This document shows, piece after piece, positions 10,869 to 22,789 of a stretch of 64,000 bases of DNA. Position numbers and translations under genes: made by a program. The stretch is from positions 570,769,095 to 570,833,094 of the forward strand of contig NC_081405.1 in the NCBI RefSeq assembly GCF_030272615.1, given 5' to 3'. The stretch comes from Cryptomeria japonica. Its lineage: Eukaryota; Streptophyta; Pinopsida; Cupressales; Cupressaceae. A model generated the notes under the pieces. That model was given only the letters and a program-made list of their open reading frames with translations. It was not told the origin of the DNA and made no database searches. The first letter of the stretch is position 1, and each line of letters opens with the position of its first letter.

Positions 10869-12027
10869 ATCCTTTCTGATTATTCATAGTTAGATCTGAA
10901 AATTGGATTCCTTGATTACATTTCCATGTTTGATCTTTTGCAAAATTTTAGAGGTTAATTGCATAAAAACCCTAAATTTTCTTTTTAAGTAATTGAGCTT
11001 GTCAAATGTTTAATTCTTAATGCTTCTTTCAGATCTGCCCTTCTATTACAAATTGTCAATTCATATTTGTGCTTTAATTTTGAAAATTAAGTGGTTAAGT
11101 GTCAAAACCCTAATTTTTGAGACCCTCTTGATTCAACCTTTGTTCGACAATTTCACTAATCAAAACATCTCCAAATCGGTTGTAACTTTGGATTCCGCAA
11201 TAAAATCACAATATCTTTCATCCCTAAAAATTTGGAAAAAAGTTGCGAGGACCGTGTGCACCCCGAGCGCATTGTCCCCGACATTTTTTCTGAAATTTCG
11301 GGAGCTAGATCTTACTGTATTTTTCTGCTAAAATCCAGAATTTTGGCTGATTTTATCAATTTTAACACTTTCAAAATTACGGTCAAAGTTGGTCTAGCGA
11401 TTGCTTGGATTGAGGCTTCTAATAATTCAAAAATTGTTGAAATTGAAATTTGTGTCAAAATTGTGTTTCTTACAGTCCTAAATCTGAAAAGTGTGTTATC
11501 ATTCATTCGAAATTCTAGTGATTTATTCAAATTTTTGCAATTTGTGACTTTTGAAATTAAGTGCTTAATTACAACAACTTTGATTTCCGCTTTCAGAATT
11601 GAATTTTGTGTGAAATTGAGTCAACTTCTAAATTTCAAAACATGCATTGCTCTTAACATTCCCTCTAAAATCATAAAATTTAAAATTTCAGTTTCCCTCT
11701 CTTTTTCAAAATTCAAATTTTGCATTTTTCGACAATCTTGGTAGGGTTCAATTTTGAGATTGCAACTTTAATTTGGCCTATCTACAGATCGTAAAATCAC
11801 TCAATTTTTTCAGGTTAGCTGTAAAATCATCATAGCTTTCATCCCTGCAAATTTTGAAAAAAGTTGCGAGGACCGTGTGCACCCCGAGCGCCACAGTCCC
11901 GGACATTTTTTCCGAAATTTTGGGAGATTGTCCTGATTGTATTTAACAGCTTAAATCTAGAAGATGGGCTGGTTTTACTGAAATTTGCTACCTCTAAAAT
12001 TCAAAATCTTCTCTCTCTCTCTAGTGC
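10869..12027 (+). other. Leader of gag-only element with duplicated LTR-like hairpin segments
   Basis: This is an AT-rich leader of about 1.16 kb. Two segments, near 11225-11300 and 11845-11925, repeat each other: a run ending AAAAAGTTGCGAGG, then ACCGTGTGCACCCCGAGCGC, then a TCCCCGACATTTTTT-like tail. Both resemble the hairpin segment of the LTRs. Such a leader could hold packaging signals; that is inference. Confidence 0.55.
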
Positions 12028-13914
12028 ATGAGTTTTACAACAATAAGCCCTACCTACACTATTCTTGTTAGACGAAGCCTTAGAATTAAGTCTTTCCAAG
12101 GTTTAATTACTGAGGAGATGGAACCTAATTTGAATGGTCTTTTTAACGAGGACATGGGTAATTCCTCTAATCCTCTTAATGATGAAGAAGCTCTCCATGA
12201 GGTTTCTGTAGAACAACTTTCAAAATTGGATAACCAATTTGACGATTTTCAACAGTGGATGTCTCAAGAATACCCTGATAGTCAAGCTCTTCCTTTAATT
12301 GAGGGTCTAAAACGTATGCTTCAAAGTGATAAGAATGGAATTGATATTTTGCATGGTATTGCACACATTGTGGATTCAAGTGTGATGCCTATGAAAAGTT
12401 GTGCCGAAACCTTAGGTTATACACAACCTCCTACTCAAGACAATCATTCTATTCCTTTGACGACTGCTATTGCTAGTATACCTACTTTTACATCAAACAT
12501 AATGACTACTTCAATACAAGACATTCCTCCTATGATCACTAGTCATGGGGGCAATCCTTCTTCTTCAATTAACCCTCTTCCTTCATTCAATCCGACTTCT
12601 TCATTCATTCCTTCAATGAGTGTTCCTATTATATCACCACAAATGAACATGACGCAAGGGGGCAATTCATTTAACCCTTCTATTCCTCCTTGTAGTGTTC
12701 CTCCTGTCCAATCATCTCCTATGACTAACTATCATAGTGTCCCACCACCTTACTCTCTACCTTCTTTCAATAACATAACACCTCCATCACAATCTAACAC
12801 ATCTAATATGAACTCTTCGACTGCAACGACCATTAACAATCTTGCACAAACTGTCTCTTCTTTACAGCAACAAATTGCCTCTATGAATCAATCTAAGTTT
12901 AGTGTGCCCACATTTGATGTTGCGAGCCCACTTTCTCTTGACATTGTTCGAGCTATCCCCCCTAAACATGTTGAAATTCTGCACTTGGAACTTTATAATG
13001 GTAAGGGTGATCCTCTAACACATGTTAAGACCTTTCAAACAATATGTACTGATTTTGCTTATGACCAAAGGTTGCTTGCAAAACTGTTTACTAGAACATT
13101 AAGAGACAAATCCCTACAATGGTATTGCTCATTGCCTTCCTATTCTATTACTTCTTTCGAACAACTTGCAAATGCTTTCATTCAACAATTTCAAAACAAT
13201 ATAAGTCCTAAGGTTACTTTGATTGATTTAATGCATTGTAAACAAGGTGTTAAAGAAAAACTGACTGATTTCATTGGTAGATATAAGCATTTGTATGCTC
13301 AAATTTCTTTTCCAGTGCCTGACAATGATATTCAAAGAATCTTTATTTCTAATTTACAAAAAGACATTAGAGAAAAACTCCTGTTTTCTGAGTTTACTTC
13401 TTTCCAACAGTTGTGCACAACTCTTCATAATTATCAACTGACTGTGAGTCAAATGGAACAATCACATCCTATGGCTCTGAGTGATAAGGGTGATAGTAGT
13501 CAACAACCATTTGGGAAGTTTAAACCAAACAGAGAGTCCATTAAATTCAATGAACACATCATCAACAACAATGTGAATGCAGCATCAGGTGTGTCTCCTA
13601 TTTCTAAGTTTTTCAAGAAAGAAAGAAAGTTTACTCCTTTGAATGAATCATTGCATAGTATTATGAATAAGTTATTGGAACAAAATGTGCTTACTCTTCC
13701 TCCTATAAGGAAAATTGATCCTGCAAAGATTAAATCACCCTATTTTGATAACAAATCTTTTTGTCAATTTCATCGTCAACCTGGGCATGATACTGAAAAA
13801 TGTTTTGCTTTAAAGGGTAAAATTCAAGATTTGATTGATAATAATACTATCTCTATTTCTGGAGTGAATGATAAACGCAATACATCTGTAGCTCCTCCTA
13901 ACCAAAATCTTTAG
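12028..13914 (+). CDS. gag: Gag protein of LTR retrotransposon
   Basis: This is an intact 628-codon frame. Residues 1-290 are low complexity, rich in Ser, Pro, Asn and Thr. Residues 320-450 look like the Retrotrans_gag capsid domain (GDPLTHVKTF, then QWYCSLP, then FIGRYKHLYAQ). A zinc knuckle of CHHC type lies at C579, H582, H587 and C592, the variant usual in Tat and Athila Gags. Gag would package element RNA into cytoplasmic virus-like particles. The start at 12028 is the first ATG in frame; Met31 at 12118 is an alternative. The frame ends at a single TAG, beyond which the same frame stays open to 15456. No RT-encoding frame follows, so only the structural part is supplied. Confidence 0.88.
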   Translation: MSFTTISPTYTILVRRSLRIKSFQGLITEEMEPNLNGLFNEDMGNSSNPLNDEEALHEVSVEQLSKLDNQFDDFQQWMSQEYPDSQALPLIEGLKRMLQSDKNGIDILHGIAHIVDSSVMPMKSCAETLGYTQPPTQDNHSIPLTTAIASIPTFTSNIMTTSIQDIPPMITSHGGNPSSSINPLPSFNPTSSFIPSMSVPIISPQMNMTQGGNSFNPSIPPCSVPPVQSSPMTNYHSVPPPYSLPSFNNITPPSQSNTSNMNSSTATTINNLAQTVSSLQQQIASMNQSKFSVPTFDVASPLSLDIVRAIPPKHVEILHLELYNGKGDPLTHVKTFQTICTDFAYDQRLLAKLFTRTLRDKSLQWYCSLPSYSITSFEQLANAFIQQFQNNISPKVTLIDLMHCKQGVKEKLTDFIGRYKHLYAQISFPVPDNDIQRIFISNLQKDIREKLLFSEFTSFQQLCTTLHNYQLTVSQMEQSHPMALSDKGDSSQQPFGKFKPNRESIKFNEHIINNNVNAASGVSPISKFFKKERKFTPLNESLHSIMNKLLEQNVLTLPPIRKIDPAKIKSPYFDNKSFCQFHRQPGHDTEKCFALKGKIQDLIDNNTISISGVNDKRNTSVAPPNQNL

Positions 13915-15456
13915 ATTTTCATTGATCCATTGCCTTCTCATACCTCTAATGCAATTGATACTACTGATTCCTCTGTCTCACCTGATGATATCGTGTCTAT
14001 GACTCTGAATGTGATTAACTTTGTAGAGCAGCAGAAAATCCCTAAAGAACTCTCCATCACCTTTCATTCTAGTGAAACTATCAGGGCACCTGATGGTCCT
14101 TTATATATAGTTGCAAAAGTCAAAAATACACCTTGCCGTGGAGTGCTTATTGATCCTTCTTGTATGGTTAATATCATTACTGAAGAATTTCTTTTTACTC
14201 TGCAATTGAATCAAGTAATCTATGATGAAAAAGATGTGGTTGTGAAATTATTTGATGCATTTTCTTCTCCTGCAATTGGTTCTATTACATTACCTATTGA
14301 AGTCCATAACAAATCCCTTGATGTGGACTTTGCTATTATTCCATCATCCGAACAATTTCGTGTGAAGCTAGGCTATCCTTGGCTATCTTCCATGAAAGCT
14401 ATTGCTTCTCCTATTCACAAGTGTTTGAAATTTCCCCATAATGGTGAAGTTGTTACTGTCAATCATAGTCTCTTTAAACCAACTGAAAGAACTTCTAGCG
14501 TTCCTATTGATTACTTTTGGCCTAAACAATTCCAATCTCTTCCTCTGCGAAGTGATCATCTTTTCAAATCTTATCAAAAGTGGAAAAAAGATATGATCCT
14601 TTCTCTAAGTGAACTTAGAACACCCAAACTTGATATTCCTATCATTCTTGAGAAGGAAGTTCTTCCTTTGAAAGATAAAACTAATGTCTTTCCTCAAGAA
14701 GATTCCTCACCCATTCCTATGGATGTGACTATGCCTATATCTAATAAACTTCCCAAAAGTAGACCTATCCCTCCTCGTCATGATGGACTTGGTCTCCTTC
14801 CAAAACCAAATATTCCTCCCTTATATGGAGCAGTTCCTCCTCCTTCCTCTTATGGAGAGAAGAGATCTTCCTCTTCTCCTATTGTTCAACCTAAGAGACC
14901 ACAACCTAAACACCCAAGTGATAAGGATGAGAACATTCCTCCTCCTCAATCTTCGCAACTTCCTACTAAGACTAGACGAAATCGTTCTGCACGTGAACGC
15001 CGACGAAAGCGTCGTCTTAGAGATCAAACTTTGCAATCTCCAAAAACACCTTCAACTAGTATTATTCCATTTTCTCCTCAGCCGAAAATTGAGCCAAAAT
15101 CTCCTAAACATAAGATGCATGATGGTCTTGATCCTGTGCGAGTTGAAGATCCTATTTTTATAAATCTTGATGATGATATAGATGAAAATGTTATTCATGA
15201 TGCAAATGTTAATCCTATTCATTCTGATAGTGAATATGAATATGTTGATGTTGATAACCATTTATCTAACACATTTTCTAAAGCACTTATCCTAGCTCCT
15301 AGACAAGAACACTGCAGCTTAGGATATGAACATAGCCCTTGTTTGGATCTTGTGATAGATCCATCTGCTGTGTTGGATGTTCCTCCTCTAGCGTGTTCCC
15401 TGCCTTCCCGAAACATTGATCAGCAAGATCGAGGGGTAGATGACATGCTAGACTAG
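13915..15456 (+). pseudogene. Protease-like region continuing the gag frame after one amber codon
   Basis: This frame is the same as gag's, separated only by TAG at 13912-13914. About 60-180 residues in lies a retropepsin-like fold (GPLYIVAKVKN, LIDPSCMVNII, then LGYPWL). The usual Asp-(Ser/Thr/Asn)-Gly active site is Asp-Pro-Ser here (codons at 14152), so catalysis is doubtful. The remaining 300 residues are proline-rich, with a basic stretch (RRNRSARERRRKRRLR, near 14975) and an acidic one (near 15165). The frame ends at TAG 15454-15456. It may be made by read-through, or the amber may simply be a mutated CAG. Confidence 0.7.
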
Positions 15457-16195
15457 TTACATTAGCATAGCAGATTCTCTCCTCCTCTCTCTTGTTACTT
15501 CTTCTATATGTTATTCTCATTCTTCTATTTGTTGTCTTTAGTGTTGTCTACTTGAGGACGATGCAAAACATTGAGATCTCTCGATCTCTCTCATGTTGAC
15601 TCAAAAGACACATGTGTTCCCTTCTTCTAGGTGACCTTCCTTGATTGGGGAATGAAGAACAATTATGCATACATACATATGATATACATGAATTATCATA
15701 CAGCATACTGACCCTGAGGAAAGCTAAGTCACCTTGTACTTTGTGTTTTGTGTCTATTATCCTTGGGCTTATCTCACACTTGGGGGCTAAATCCTTGCGA
15801 TAACGTGCTCCTTTCCTTTCTCACTTCTTATATGTATCACTACCTTAAAGCAATCACCCCCGTGGAGGCATGTGCGATTGCTTTAACGTAGGGGGGCATA
15901 CATCCCTTTCATATCTTTTCAAGATACTTGAAAATTTCTTGACAAATTTTGCCTTGAAGATTTTTGATATCTTTCTTGCATGACTCATAGTGAGGGAACC
16001 CTACTACTGACAGTCATGGTTCTCCCTCATGATCTTCCCTTTTACTTTGTCAATCGAAGTCGTAAGATCCTTAGTCCACTGGGGGCTTGGTGTATCTTGC
16101 CTCCTTGACATGGTGAAAGTCTTTCAATATTGTTTCCTTGTACTTTACAAGAAGTATGAGCGTACGCTTATACTCCCGCTAAAGTGGGGGCTAAA
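15457..16195 (+). other. 3' untranslated part with hairpin and polypurine tract
   Basis: TTAAAGCAATC at 15845-15855 pairs exactly with GATTGCTTTAA at 15876-15886 (11-bp stem, 20-base loop). The polypurine tract AAAGTGGGGGCTAAA (16181-16195) touches the right LTR and would prime plus-strand DNA. Similar G-runs followed by CTAAA or CTTGG occur at about 15783 and 16081. No RT or integrase coding is seen. Confidence 0.75.
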
Positions 16196-17444
16196 TGTAG
16201 TGTCCTAAAATTGCGACACTTGCAATTTTGACTGCATTTGGGTCTTCACGATGGCGACACAACACTAAACCTGAATGGAGACCCCGAAACTTGTTCACAA
16301 CATCAAAAACTGCATTTTTCCAGCACCCTAGCCTGATCCTCCTTGCACCCTGCTATCCCGGGAGGTGAGACCAGAGCGCCCAGTGCCCTGGTCCCCCAGG
16401 ACCTTGGCGCCCAGCGCCCTGGTCCCTGGCCCTATTTTGGGCCCGGTCTCCTATGGGACTTCGAGTCTTTTTGTTTGCAATTTGGAAAATAACATTTCCT
16501 GGTCGGCCTAAGGTCGGGAAAATCAGTCTATCAGCCCTAATTGACAAGTATATAAACTACATTTTCCTCTCCCATTTGGGTAGATGAAAAAAAGGAGGAA
16601 GGACAGATGTGTACAAGACGTGGAAACGATACTCAAACATTCAAGCATTCAAACATTCCTTCAAGCAATTGATCATTCTAAATCTCCATTCAAGACTAAG
16701 TGTTGCATTCAAGACAAGGATTCAACCATTGAAGAGGAGATCACATGCTACAACATACAACATACAACAAACAACAACATCTATACCTTCGCATATAAGG
16801 ATACAAACATCCTTACAACAAGGTACTAGTACTTGTTTTACATTACAGTCATTTACATTTACAACATTTCTCATTTCTTGGTTAATTCCAAAACCGGGGT
16901 TTGACCTAAGGGCAAACCCCTAATCCCTAACCCTCCAATTGTCTTCGCTTTTCTGTGTGTAGGTTGCAGGTACGCGGCTGAAATTGAAGATCTGGAATCC
17001 TTGTGTAGAGACGAACAGATCCCCCTTCGTTTCGCGGATTTTTCGGAGGACCATGTGCACGCCGGGCGCCATCGTCCTGGCAACTTTTGCTCAAATTTGC
17101 AGGACAACACCGTCTCAACATTTTACTACTAATTCCAGGTCTGCAGCTTCATATCATATCCCTATCTCTATTTATAAGCGAATATTTCCCACTTTCTATG
17201 CATTCCTAGCTTAATCTTTCTATTTACATTCTTTACAAAAGAGGGTGTTCTTGCTATCACAACCCTTGAAACTCATATATAATTTAATCTTGCATTGCGT
17301 GGGATTGGATCTTGTGGGTTTCAACCCCTCTTTTGAATGTAAAGTCTCTCCTAAGTGAAAACCATCAACCCTAGTGAATCTCCCTTCTCTCTCCTTGGAG
17401 TTGGCGAGGGGTGAACAACTAGGGTTCGATTTTTCCGCTTTACA
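16196..17444 (+). repeat. Right (3') LTR of gag-only element
   Basis: It runs from TGTAGTGTCC to CGCTTTACA. In the first 200 or so bases I count 11 differences from the left LTR, all transitions, which implies a fairly recent insertion with methylation-linked decay. Confidence 0.92.
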
Positions 17445-17449
17445 GCATG
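17445..17449. repeat. Target site duplication, right
   Basis: GCATG repeats 9547-9551 exactly and closes the element. Confidence 0.9.
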
Positions 17450-18990
17450 TAATTATGACTTGGATGTTCCTTTTTCTTCTATTGCTTGTCAATTATGAAA
17501 TATATTCATTTTCAGCTAAATTAGTTATAGCTTATTTCTTTTTACTTGTTTTCTACCCTGTTTGTTTAAACTTAAAATATATATTTAGAACTTGCGTTGT
17601 GTATTAACAATTTTACATCACAGAGGGTAATGATATGTACCATATATTTAATTGGATCATGAAATTTTAATTGTTTTGTGCATAATTATGACCTAGACCT
17701 GCTCATTTCCGCTCTTGCTTGGTATTTACAAATTTTCAGCTCAATTAGTTACATCATTTTCCTTATTACTCACTATTTATTGAAAGTAAATACTTAGAAT
17801 ATGCTTTTTGTATCAATCAGTAGGTAATGACATATATTAAATACTATTATTCCATGTAGGATCTATTTAAATTTAAGCTCAATCATTGGTTGATTTTTGT
17901 TAATCAAAAGTGTAATCAGAAGCTTGGGTTTACTTGTTTCCCTTTCCTTTGGTTGAATAGGGAATCTACTTAAGCATCTTTCTTCAAAGCCAAAATAGGT
18001 GAAACAAAGACGCTTATGTTACAAGATTCAACCATGACTACCCCCAGTACCAATCCTATAGGCAATGGAACTAAGGATTCACACCTTCCTCATCCACCTT
18101 TGAATAAAAAAATTATTTCATCCACCTTTGGAACTATAGGTATAATCATGAGATTGGTAAGGTCCATCTACTTTTTTATCATTTATGTTTATACGAACAT
18201 CTAGTTAATACTCTAGCTGAGATATTTGCACATTAAAATGTTTTCATATATAGTCTTATTATAGTAGAATTCAATTATAGGGTGATGTTGGATGGTGTGG
18301 ATAATGTAACAGTTGTGTATACTAATGATAACTCAATGTTTGCCTGCTATAATTCATATGTATGAATAATTTGAAGGTTGGGAGTATTTACACTACATGT
18401 GTACCATTAACCTCTAATGGTAAACACTTTGATTGCTAAAAAACAACTTTTATTGCAAATCTATATGGGAATCCTATAACCTAACTCCCTTCTATTATCC
18501 CCTGATTTCCAATAATTCTCTGGTTTAAAAAAATATGGGTGTTCTTTTTCTTGTGGTATCTTCATGTATTCTTTTCAGACCAGGAAGGAAGTGCATTGTA
18601 ATGTTGTTTCTCATGTACCTATAAGACAAAAATTATTGGTAATTCACAGTTTTTCTTTGTTTTTATATTTGGATACATCATTTTAACCCATTTATGTTGA
18701 ACATTTGGATACATTGTGGAAGTACATATTGCATTGTGTAACTTCATTCTTTCTTTCTTTCTTTACTCTTTGGGGTTGTATGCCTTGCTCCTGTTAAAAT
18801 TCTTTGGCAGATGTTATTATTGAATAAATGATTATTGAAATAAATCTACTTGAAAATATGCTCCACAAACATGTTGGTTTTGGATGGAGAATCTTCCCAT
18901 CATTCAATTTTTAAGTTGTTACTTGATCCTGGCAGTAGCCACAGTTATTTGCATAGCTCTTGACTTAATACTAAAGAAACCTTCCCATCA
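17450..18990. other. Flank with a diverged tandem duplication; no gene
   Basis: Two diverged units of about 200-230 bp, starting near 17445 and 17678, share ATAATTATGAC, TCATTTCCGCTC-like, TTTTCAGCT(A/C)AATTAGTTA and GGTAATGA(T/C)AT blocks. A short TTTC repeat lies at 18747-18768. Open frames are short and unrecognised. Confidence 0.5.
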
Positions 18991-19431
18991 TTCTCTCGCC
19001 GGATGAGCGGTCATGACTGTCATCGGAAGAGTTCCACCCAAGAAACATCTAATGTCCACCCAACAAACATCCGATGATGTTTTCGTATGCTCGATTGCAT
19101 TTTCTCGCCGGGTTATCAATCATGGCCACTATTGTAAGAGTCCTGAGTGCCGTCAGAATTCTAATGCTAGTCAATGAAACACCTGACAAGGATGTTGTAT
19201 GTCTGACAACATTGTCTCTTCAGACGGGTGTCAGAATTATGACGTCCACCCATGAAATATCCAACGAGATTGTTGTATGCCCAATGATATTCTCTCACCA
19301 GATGAGCGGTCATGGCCATTGTCAGAAGAGTCTCGGGAGCCATCGGAATTTGATGTATGACCAACGACATTCTCTCACTAGATGAGTCATCATGGTTGCC
19401 ATCAGAAGAGTCTTGGGTGTTGTTAGAATGT
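18991..19431. repeat. Degenerate tandem repeat, about 80-110 bp period
   Basis: Five diverged units start at about 18991, 19101, 19211, 19291 and 19371. Each begins with TTCTCTC(G/A)CC-like sequence and GATGAG, followed by TCATGGCC, CAGAAGAGTC and CATCGGAAT blocks. The array runs directly into the LINE fragment, whose first bases still carry the CATCGGAATTGAC block. Confidence 0.55.
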
Positions 19432-20389
19432 CTGACTACGAGTTTTTGATGGTTGTGTTTATCGAAAGTCTGATGAATAATAGTCAAAATTTTGACGAAC
19501 AGCCATCGGAATTGACCCCCAAATGTACTAGTGCAATATGTCGGCTATGGTGGCTAGATTGGAGAAAATGCACAATGAGAGGAGATTTGTGGATCTGCAA
19601 ATGGATGTTGGGGTCTCTAGCTCCAAGGATATCCCTTGCTTGATGAGGAGGACCAGACAAAGAACAAAGGCTATGAAGGCTGCTATGCCTCAAGAAATTC
19701 TTGACCTCAAGTAAGCTGCAAAGACCATGTTAATGTTGGAGAAAGAGGCTACTGATAGTCTCAATATTTTCATGTAGTTGGGTGGTTGTTTTTGTTTTTT
19801 TTTCATCAGCACCTCGCTGGTTTTTTGTTGTCTTTTCCTCTGGCTACTGTGTTTTTATTGTCCTGATCTCTTGCAACCCGTTCTATTTTGTTGTTGTTAA
19901 TATTGGTCTAGATATTGTATTGCTCTATCTTTGGAAATGATGTATGGGGTTTCTGGTCCCCTCAAAACCTATTTTTGCTTAATCAAAAACATAGAGCCTC
20001 TAATACAATTCACTCTATCAAATTCAATTGGAGATCTGTTGTCGAATGATGAGGAGATTATGCAAGGGGAAGTGAATTTATTTTCTAATCTTCTCTCCCA
20101 AAATAAGACTCTTGATTTGGAAGACTAGGTAGAGATCCTATCATAAATTATTTCTCTTGTTTCCTCAGAGGTGAATAAGTCTTTATCTCAGAGTCCCTCA
20201 GATAGAGAGGTCCAAGAGGTTGTATTTTATTTTGAAGGTAACAAAGCCCCTGGTCCAGATGGCTTTCGTATGTTCTTCTTCCAGACATTTGGAATTTTGT
20301 GGCTAAGGATGTGGTCATTGGTGCTAAGAAATTTTTTGGTTCCAGATCCTTCTTAAAGGAATTAAATGCCACATTTATTGTTTTGATCA
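19432..20389 (+). pseudogene. LINE fragment A, RT start truncated by an LTR
   Basis: Residues SNDEEIMQGEVNLFSNLL and then GNKAPGPDGF (near 20240) are the start of a plant L1-type reverse transcriptase. The frame has stops and a base-level shift. It breaks off at 20389, where an LTR begins, just after the expected LNATFIVL motif. The same fragment with the same LTR junction is at 42250-43214, so the junction was copied as a unit. Confidence 0.75.
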
Positions 20390-22046
20390 TGTGTAGAGGA
20401 AAAAGTGAGACTAAGTATGGAACCCCTAATCCCACTCTCATACACACTCATGGAATACAAAAGAGCCTAGGGAGGTAATGCACTTTGGCTACTTCTTTAC
20501 GAGAGAGAGAGAGCCATGGATTACCTCTTAGGTTTTCTATTCCTTTTCTATAAATGCAAGAGAGGAATGATGCAAAAATTCAATCTAACCTAGAATACAA
20601 GTAAGCATGAAAACCCTAATCTAAGAATGCAGATCAAAAGATAACTGATATATTGAAAAAAAGTACAGATTAGAAGGCAAAATTAAAGGTGTAGCTATGT
20701 CTCAAATCTGATCAGAAATGTCTAGGAATAGGGTACCATGCCACTATCCTAATTCTACAAGTCTGGAGCTCCAACTGATAGGATGGGTTCTGAAGCCTGC
20801 AAGACACTGTCCTGCAAAATCTTGCTGACAGAGGGAAGGACCATGGCACCACACCACTGTCCTGGGAAACACTAGGGCTCCATGCCCCTTTCCTTAGGAC
20901 TTTTGCTGAGATCTAGCACCGAGAACTATCCCTATGTTCTCTTTCGGTCCCGAAACTTCTAGCGACGCTCAGATTCGAACTTATACTTGAAGCTGAAAAA
21001 ATAAGGTTTGGGGTGGCTATATAGGGTTTTGTGTTAGTCAAAACCCTGTGTTAGTTATTTCCACCTCAATAAATAGCTGATAATGTACTGAGAATGTGTG
21101 TGCAAGAAACTTGTGTACATGCAAGATCGTAAAATGAAAGCAAACAATCTAGAGCAACCCTAAAGAGTAAACCCTAATTGCTTATAATTGACAAAGTAAG
21201 TTCTCTAAATCCACAATGCAAAGTAATCTAAAGCATGAATATGAATCAAAATGAATCTTATTCAAAGACATGAAACCATACCCAACCCCAAGGGAGAGGT
21301 ACAAGCCAATCATCAGTTAGTGAGCTCCTATTGTTCTTCTACATCTTTAAAAGCTCCCAATTGATAAAATGATGCTTGATGAATGTTTAGTAGATGAATT
21401 TTGAATGTTGTTGAAGACTTCACATATCTACTCTCTCATTGTAAAGAAGGCTCTTATGCTCCCAAAAAACCTGCTCTTAGATTCTTAGAAGAAGACCCCT
21501 TCAAATGAAGAAAGAGAGATCTTAAGTATGAAACCCTGAATCATAATTTCATGTTTAGGTTGACCTAGGTATTGAATTTCCCACCGATATTTTGGGGTTA
21601 AGCATTATTATATCATAGGATTGTGCTCCCAAAATTTTGGGGAAAAATTGAGGACCATGTGCATTCCCACAAAGGTCTGACCAACTTTTCTCCAAATTTT
21701 CGGGGCTATTAGATATGATGATATTAATGTGCATCCCAAAGTTACAGCTGATTTCGAGATGTTTTGATGTGCGAAATTGGGCCTAAACGATCGAACTAAG
21801 ACATATTTAGGCTTTATAATTAAATGATTTGTTAAAGGAATAAGATGAAAAGGGGCACGCTTAGGGTAAAGGGCCCGACTTTATAACATGTAAAGTGATG
21901 AAATATGAATTTAGATTTAATTAAATTAATTAATTAAATGCTTAAACGAGAATTACAAATGCAATATGCAAGACACACTAAGGCGTGTGATAACCTAAGT
22001 GAGAAATTGTACCACCCTAACAAGGGTGTACAATTACAACACTATA
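20390..22046 (-). repeat. LTR of element A
   Basis: The plus strand reads TGTGTAGAGG to ACAACACTATA. It is colinear with the LTRs at 43215-44868 and 54269-55896, and more distantly with 5398-7073. The terminal CA of the family is mutated to TA. Confidence 0.85.
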
Positions 22047-22789
22047 TTTTTTCGCCACTTTAGTGGTCATATGACACTACATATATATTCAAGCTAACGT
22101 ACAAAAAAGAAAACATTTTTTGATAAAGGATATAGCCATAAGTTGTTGGACGAAGCCCCCAGTGATATCTGCAGTACACAATTAGGAACCACACCTACAA
22201 AACCACATGTTAGATCACAAAATTTGTAGTTAGCAATATGCCCCCCCTGTTTTGGTTTGCTTATTACTAAGGTGAAATAGGGTATCATGTTTACCACAAT
22301 GAACTATGATAAATATTTTGACGAAGAAAGTTTGCAATAAGTCTTGATCACTCATCCAAGCATGTTATGGAACTAATATAGAGAGAGGGGGAGAACTCAT
22401 GATTCCAATGCTACCGACGGTGCCAGAATCGCAGGTTCCTAGCTCAAGATACGATATATTGAAGAAAAAGTGTAGAAATTAGGAATTTAACTTAAAAACA
22501 TAAAGTGAAAAAGTTCATAACACATAAATATGAAAGTGACACCTTCATTTGTTACTTTTTGACTTTATGGCACTATTCACTATAGAGGAGCACAAATATT
22601 AGGCATCATGCCTTGATGCCAAACTGACTGACCTATGAAAAATAGAGATCCTACACTAGTCCGTACTCACTGACCACCAACTCGATGAGGTGAGTTGACC
22701 TTCCATTGACTCTTTTGAGTTTTTTATGCTTTCATAGATTTAGGAATGGTGATGTCACTGCCAAGACTGGGTTTGTGCCCCCTCTTTGG

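Larger units (their letters stand above)
9552..17444 (+). mobile_element. Complete gag-only non-autonomous LTR retrotransposon
   Basis: This 7893-bp element has two direct LTRs (1295 and 1249 bp), a perfect 5-bp target duplication, a primer-binding site, a long leader, a gag frame, a protease-like frame, a 3' region and a polypurine tract. Between the protease-like frame and the right LTR there are only 739 bases and no RT, RNase H or integrase. This matches the published TR-GAG type of non-autonomous element. It must be mobilised by enzymes in trans. The termini, primer site and polypurine tract resemble those of the Tat copies in this window, making that family the natural helper. Confidence 0.9.
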
